Origin: Pictodentalium vernedei
Taxonomy: Eukaryota; Mollusca; Scaphopoda; Dentaliida; Dentaliidae
Length of the DNA: 64,000 bases
Reading direction: 5' to 3'
Assembly: GCA_031216915.1 (NCBI GenBank)
Contig: CM062297.1
Location: 541,530,971 to 541,594,970 of the forward strand
Part shown: one piece after another, positions 59,280 to 64,000 of the stretch
Position numbering within the stretch: position 1 is the first letter of the stretch
Layout of the letters: every line of letters starts with the position of its first letter
Position numbers and translations under genes: made by a program
Notes under the pieces: generated by a model
Databases searched by the model: none
What the model saw: the letters and a program-made list of their open reading frames with translations, nothing else
What the model was told of the DNA's origin: nothing

Positions 59280-60905
59280 TTTGCAGGGCCCTACATCAAG
59301 CCTGTTGAAATGCAAATTTTTGTTGGAACTGAACAGCAGGATGCATGGCCACTCCATCTCCCAGCAACTAAGTATATGTTTCCATACTTTGCAACTGCCA
59401 GCCACTGGAACTACCTCTTGCCATGGTGTATCTCATAAAAATGTCCAAAATATTCCAAGAACTTATAACACAGTTCATGAACTGTGAGCATATCATGAGG
59501 TATCAACCAGGTTTGTGGAATGGCATTTGGTCAGGCATGATGATTGAGACCACTGTAATGCAGTACAACCATGGTCTCAGGGTGTAAAAGGCACTACTTC
59601 GAATTCAAAAGCAGTAAACAAATGTGCTCTGAGCATGAGTCTTTCTAGTCAATTTCAAAATGAGCTAATGCAATTGAAGGGTGGGTTATCCTTGGGAAGT
59701 CGGAGAGAACAATGAGGAGAGTCCAGGCAGGATTGAGTTATATGGTGTAAACAGGCAGAAACTGGGGAATATGCTTCAGTCTTTCATCTCAGTGATAGAG
59801 CCAACTGAACATTCCCAATTAGCGATGGTTAATGTCTGCAATGGAAAACTCACCAAACATGGGGTTAATGCCAATAGAGCCTTTGAGACTGGCAAATCTC
59901 GATATGAAAATTTCCAAGCTGGGTTACCGGACAATTTTTACAAACAACTTGGACAGACAGTTCTGACAATGGCATCAACCAAGTGAGTAATCCACTGGTT
60001 GTTACCAGCAGTATCTGCGTGCCTCTTCACATACATCATGAAATTGAAAGTCAATTCAAAGGTCTAAGATCAAAACATAAGAAAGCTGATGTAATAATGT
60101 GCCAGCAGGTCATACATGTTTCCAAAATAGTTGGCATCAACAATGTCAATACAAGAGCTATTGCTGAAGGCAATTATACTCCCACTGAGGTGCTGGACCA
60201 ATGAAGAATAAATGAATGAAAACAAAGTAAAGACCAAACATTCATGAAAAATGGACAAAGTAAGGGCTATAACTCCATCCACTCACTGCTGAGGTATGGC
60301 TGCTGACAGACGGGTGCATGGAGGGATGCATGGATGGACGGTGCACGGCTGGACACACAGATGGGCAGATGCATGTAATCCAGTATATCCCCCATTCTCT
60401 TTGATAGTGGGGGTATAATAATATCAGATGACACAAGATGTATTTGTTATATTGGCCCATTTCTATTGGAAACAGAACATGAGCATTTCACTTACAATGG
60501 AATCAACAAGTGGTGACAGAAAATAATAGATCTGAAAGAGATCGTCTGAAAACACAGAGTTGTTGCCAAATCTAGTTCAAGCAGCCTCTGGTTTTGACAC
60601 TGTTGCCCAGTTCTTTGGGTAGGGAAGTCAACAGCTATTGAATATTTGAGGAGTGTCCCTCTGGATCAAATAAGTGAATTGGATGCTCATGTGGATAAAA
60701 TTTGTCAACAGGTGACTATGCTCATCAGCTGCTATAAATAATAACCATGTATCAAAAGACATGTCAGATACCAGATTTAATGTATGACCAAACAAAACCA
60801 CAAAAGCACTGACAAATTCTTCTAAATTATCCACTCTTCCACTAACAAGTGAAGCATTCTCAGAAAAAGTCAAAGCACTAAGAGTCATCATACTTTATGC
60901 ACATA
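59280..60905 (+). pseudogene. Relic of a divergent XPG-nuclease transposon gene
   Basis: Broken frames on the plus strand line up in order with the protein of the AcademX-like copies. At about 59300-59400 there is DAWPLHLPATKYMFPYFATA (compare GDWELHTYCVRNMIPVFHAS). At about 59500 comes GLWNGIWSGMMIE (compare KFWDGIYSDQTIE). At about 59790 comes ISVIEPTEHSQLAMVNVCNG (compare NRDPLQLVSIATG). At about 60090 comes KADVIMCQQVIHVSKI (compare ADADVLMAETALDI). At 60590 comes ASGFDTVAQFFG (compare SGCDTTSALFRVG), then VDKICQQVTMLISC and a final TLPLTSEAF block at 60835. Several stops and frameshifts occur, and a hairpin-ended insertion sits at about 60200-60425. The motif order is convincing although identity is low; it is a different lineage from the two complete copies and lacks an obvious CXC tail. 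Non-functional. Confidence 0.55.
60200..60425 (+). mobile_element. Hairpin-ended fragment inside the nuclease relic
   Basis: GGGCTATAACTCCATCCACT, a GGATGGACGG-rich stretch and a 3' hairpin (TATATCCCCCATT with AGTGGGGGTATA, 60384-60417) followed by ATAAT. It resembles the 3' end of the hairpin-ended element group and splits the nuclease relic. Confidence 0.5.
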
Positions 60906-60909
60906 CAAT

Positions 60910-61673
60910 ACAATGATACTCATTAGCAACAATCGGTGAAATCTACTTATTTTTACAAATTATCGCCATATTTTACGTTGTGAAATAGTTTGTTACAGGA
61001 CTCACCCAACATTTGTAGAGTGTTAGAGATCAGATTGGGAATAAATGGTCACATTTATCAGTGAAAAATAATAAAACACCCAACACAATGTATTGTTTTG
61101 GGTTTTCTTTTGACAAATACTAAATCAGCCCAAATTCGTCAAACTTTCACCTTTTTACCCAAATAAAGTACCAAAAACAAATAAAATCTGGCAATAAATG
61201 CATTGTTGGTATAACACCAATATTTATAAAATTTTATAACCAAATTGGAATATCACCAGACATGTTAACCTCTAAAAGCAATTTTCAGGGAAACTGAGGT
61301 TGATTTTCAGGGATATGGCATGGATTTCAGGGAACAGTTTGTATGACAGAAAATGCTGTATGCAACAAGTCGACTACCACTAAATCACCCTCAATGAGAG
61401 GACTTCTCTCCGTAGGAGATACTACAAAACTATAAATGAGTTCACATTGGTTGTATTACACAATAAAAATATGGTCAAAATGTGTAAATATAAATTTTCA
61501 TTTTTGAGTTGTACTACTGCTCATCTCAGCTGGTTCTGTGTCCTGTCTAATGGTTTATTCAAACTGTATTTTATTCACAATCATTGGAATCACAACAGTA
61601 ATCAAGTTTCTCCTGATATCCTAATTCCCCCCCCCTCCCCCCAAAAAATATAGAACCTAAAATTATGGAAAAC
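60910..61673. other. Unassigned sequence
   Basis: No gene or complete repeat seen; AT-rich, with scattered ATAAA words and a C-run at 61626. Confidence 0.4.
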
Positions 61674-63225
61674 AAAAGGCCCGACGGAGCCTGAAGAGCT
61701 CACCTTGAACAGAGCATGATATAAACAGAGTCAAAGAATGAGTCTACATTAAGCAATCCATTTCCATAGGATACATTGTCAATCCTTAAGCTCCTCAGGA
61801 GTGACAAAAATAGTCCAAGCATCATGCCTTTTCTTCAAATGATCATAATGTAAAATGTGGAGCTCTCCTATGAAGCCCCTTGATACAACCTATGTGAATT
61901 AATCTTAGTTACACACCTCTAGAGGTTACTGAATACAAAATTTCTAATTCTTCAGCTACATGGCCAATTCATAGGGAGCCCAAATATTAACCCAGGCTCT
62001 CGATTTGAACAAAGTTGAATCTGACCTCCCTAGTGATGTTGTATACCAAATATGAAAGCATTCTGACTGTTGAATCTGAAGAAGAGCATTTTTAATGAAA
62101 TTTGTTCATATTGCAGTAAGTTAAAATTTGGGCTACCATAGCGAGCCCAAATACATACCTAGGGACCCAATTTGAACAAACTTGAATCTGCCCCCCTAGA
62201 GATGTTGAAAACCAAATATGAAAGCATTCTGACTGGTGGATCTGAAGAAGAAGATTTTTAAAAATTATCCCCCATATTGAACTATGTTAAAATTTAGTCT
62301 TCCGTAGGAAGTCCAAATATTAACCTAGGGACTTGGTTTGAACAATCTTGAATCTGACCCTCATAACAATGATGTATGCCAAACGTTCACCCCTGGTCTT
62401 GAGTTGATACTCATGTTGTGGTCATGACTAGCCATTGTGCAAAAATATGTGACCCTAAACACCAATAAATAAATAAGATTTTTGAAGAAATTCCCTCATA
62501 TTGTACTAAGTTAAATTTCAGGTTCCCATATGGAGCCCAAATATTAACCCAGGCACTCGAATTGAACAAACTTGAATATGACCTCCCTAGAGATGTTGGA
62601 TACCAAATATTAAAGCATTCCGACTGGTGGATTTGAAGAAGATTTTTTAAGAAATTTCCTCATATTGCACCATGTTAAAATTTGGGCTACCATAGCAAGC
62701 CCAAATACATACCTAGGGACCTGATTTGAACAAACTTGAATCTGACTACCCAAGAGATGTTGTAAACCAAATATGAAAAGCATTCTGACTGGAGGATGTG
62801 AAAAAGAAGATTTTTAAAACTTATCCCCCATATTGAACTTCCATAGGAAGCCCAAATATTAACCTAGGGACTTGGTTTGAACAATCTTGAATTTGACCCT
62901 CATAACACTGATGTATACCAAATGCTAAAAGATTCTGAGTGGTTCTGAATTCTGAAGAAGAAGATTGTTAAAGAATATTCCCCATATTGCCCTAAGTTGA
63001 AAATTTGAACTCCTGTATTGAGCCCAAATATGAACCAATGGGCTTTATTTTAACAAACTTGTATCTGACTTCGGGGACCATCACTCACACAAACTTTCAC
63101 TTGAAATGGCCCAGTGGTTTTGGAGGAGAAGACCCAAACATGGTGTTGATGGATGGCAGGTGGACAGATGGACGACAGACGGAGAGCAACGGGATTAGCT
63201 CAGCTTGACTTTGTCAAGGTTAGCT
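61674..63225 (+). mobile_element. Helentron-like element B2
   Basis: Second member of the B1 family. The 5' end AAAAGGCCCGACGGAGCCTG is followed by GAGCTCACCTTGAAC, the inverse of the 3' arm. About seven units of 170-190 bp have the same words as B1. A 3' hairpin at about 63195-63225 (AGCTCAGCTTGAC with GTCAAGGTTAGCT) ends in CTAA. It contains a short LINE tail at about 62386-62475 that interrupts one unit. Confidence 0.8.
62386..62475 (+). mobile_element. Short LINE 3' tail inside element B2
   Basis: GTCATGACTAGCCATTGTGC, then TATGTGACCCTAAACACC and AATAAATAAATAA. Same family as the 63-bp insertion at 56794. Its left edge is not clear because adjacent unit text is also missing. Confidence 0.65.
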
Positions 63226-63372
63226 AAAAACCCATAATTTTTCTTTTTCAGTTTCCAGTACAACACATGTACATCTCAAACTTGAACAAAAAAATAAAAA
63301 ATTTTCTCTTGCTCTTCTCTTACAATTAATTCATGACAGTAGCAGTAATCTGTAAGAAATAATAATAAATAA

Positions 63373-63651
63373 ATAAAAATAAAAGCACTTCCAAAAGAGA
63401 CCTTTAACTTAGAATTAAACCAGAGTTTTGACAAGTTCAACTTCCTAAACTCTGGCTCATTTGATTCAAAGATATACATGAAAGACAGAGGAAATTCCCA
63501 GACAGATATTTTTGTCACTGGAAATAGCTCAAAGGAACTTCCCCTGTATCTCCCAGAATTCAAAGATAAAAATGGCAGCGCCCATCCACTAAATTGTGAT
63601 TTTCGTTCTCTCTTCAAAGCCAAACTTGGGCACCCTTATCCAAATACTTGA
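63373..63651 (+). CDS. Candidate terminal exon of an unknown gene
   Basis: Ninety-two open codons without an early ATG end at TGA 63649-63651, with AATAAA at 63693-63698 (42 bases later). The peptide (for example SFDKFNFLNSGSFDSK, GNSSKELPLYLPEFKDKNGS, RSLFKAKLGHPYPNT) is hydrophilic and coding-like in composition. The upstream sequence lacks a pyrimidine tract, so the acceptor is unclear. The opposite strand is also open over the same stretch, which weakens the case. No family is recognised. Confidence 0.3.
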   Translation: MKIKALPKETFNLELNQSFDKFNFLNSGSFDSKIYMKDRGNSQTDIFVTGNSSKELPLYLPEFKDKNGSAHPLNCDFRSLFKAKLGHPYPNT

Positions 63652-64000
63652 AAAATATGAATGGAACACTATTGAAGGGTCATTCTTTATTGAATAAAAC
63701 TTTTTTTTACAAACCAAACATCTGAAGTTGTTGGTGATCAGGTGTTTGAAACTGGGTCACCACAATTTGTGGCACAATGAAAACAGCTGATCGCGACAAA
63801 TTTTGTACACTTTAAAAAGATACAAACATCTTTTTTTTTGCTTTTATTAATGAATTTTATGATCATTTTAATGATTTTCTAACAAGGTAATGCCAATCTT
63901 TTGAAACTGATCGCAAATTGACCTTCGAATCATTTCAAAACTGCCAAATGTTTTCATTGATATTTTCCAGGATTTTTCGACCCAAGGCTATCTTTTTCCA
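63652..64000. other. Unassigned AT-rich end of window
   Basis: Apart from the AATAAA at 63693 nothing is recognised. Confidence 0.4.

Overview
This is a eukaryotic, AT-rich window made almost entirely of transposable elements. It most resembles a bivalve or other lophotrochozoan mollusc. The reasons are: several families of Helentron-like elements carrying internal ~140-340 bp tandem repeats and a 3' hairpin (the architecture described for bivalve 'pearl'/Cv elements), AGGTCA-rich repeats, a tRNA-derived SINE, CR1-like and Jockey-like LINEs, and many hAT relics. The organism assignment is an inference from repeat style, not from a marker gene. There is no sign of a prokaryotic gene layout, operon or CRISPR. 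The only host-gene evidence is one good terminal exon (minus strand, 33004-33168, threonine-aldolase-like), a possible plus-strand terminal exon (63373-63651) and a weak internal exon (27932-27997).

Layout, 1-27.7 kb. A truncated tandem-repeat element (565-1530) is followed by the first copy of a composite repeat: C-rich minisatellite, two 53-bp-arm hairpins, then ~700-bp units. That copy is split by a full-length CR1-like LINE (about 4025-12597), and the LINE is itself split by a DNA transposon (5054-8985). The transposon has long inverted termini, 3-bp target duplications and one gene, which encodes the C-terminal part of a transposase-like protein, an XPG/FEN1-type nuclease and a cysteine-rich CXC tail. 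This matches the AcademX idea best. A second copy lies inverted at 15037-19107 and has swallowed a Helentron-like element packed with nuclear-receptor-type AGGTCA motifs. Next come a Jockey-like LINE with a decayed CCHC ORF1 split by another Helentron-like element (19372-22612), an RT fragment (22609-23800), the second, inverted copy of the composite repeat (about 23870-25745), a BED-finger hAT fragment, a LINE relic and a hAT-type MITE.

27.7-49 kb holds a SINE, hAT MITEs with visible target duplications (33226-33938, 37534-38668, 41473-42459), the threonine-aldolase-like exon, and two large nested clusters. Cluster one is a Helentron-like element (34893-39754) containing another Helentron-like element and a hAT. 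Cluster two is a sister element (42932-48897) containing a TIR transposon (43786-47960) that contains a third Helentron-like element (44303-47587).

49-64 kb holds a further hairpin-ended element, a mostly featureless stretch (49.8-53.3 kb), a 5.5-kb element with more than 30 copies of a 153-bp unit in higher-order blocks, a relic of a divergent XPG-nuclease transposon gene (59280-60905), another Helentron-like element (61674-63225) and the candidate terminal exon.

The elements do not work together as a pathway. What the window records is a chronology of insertion: which element is inside which can be read directly from interrupted repeats and rejoined flanks.
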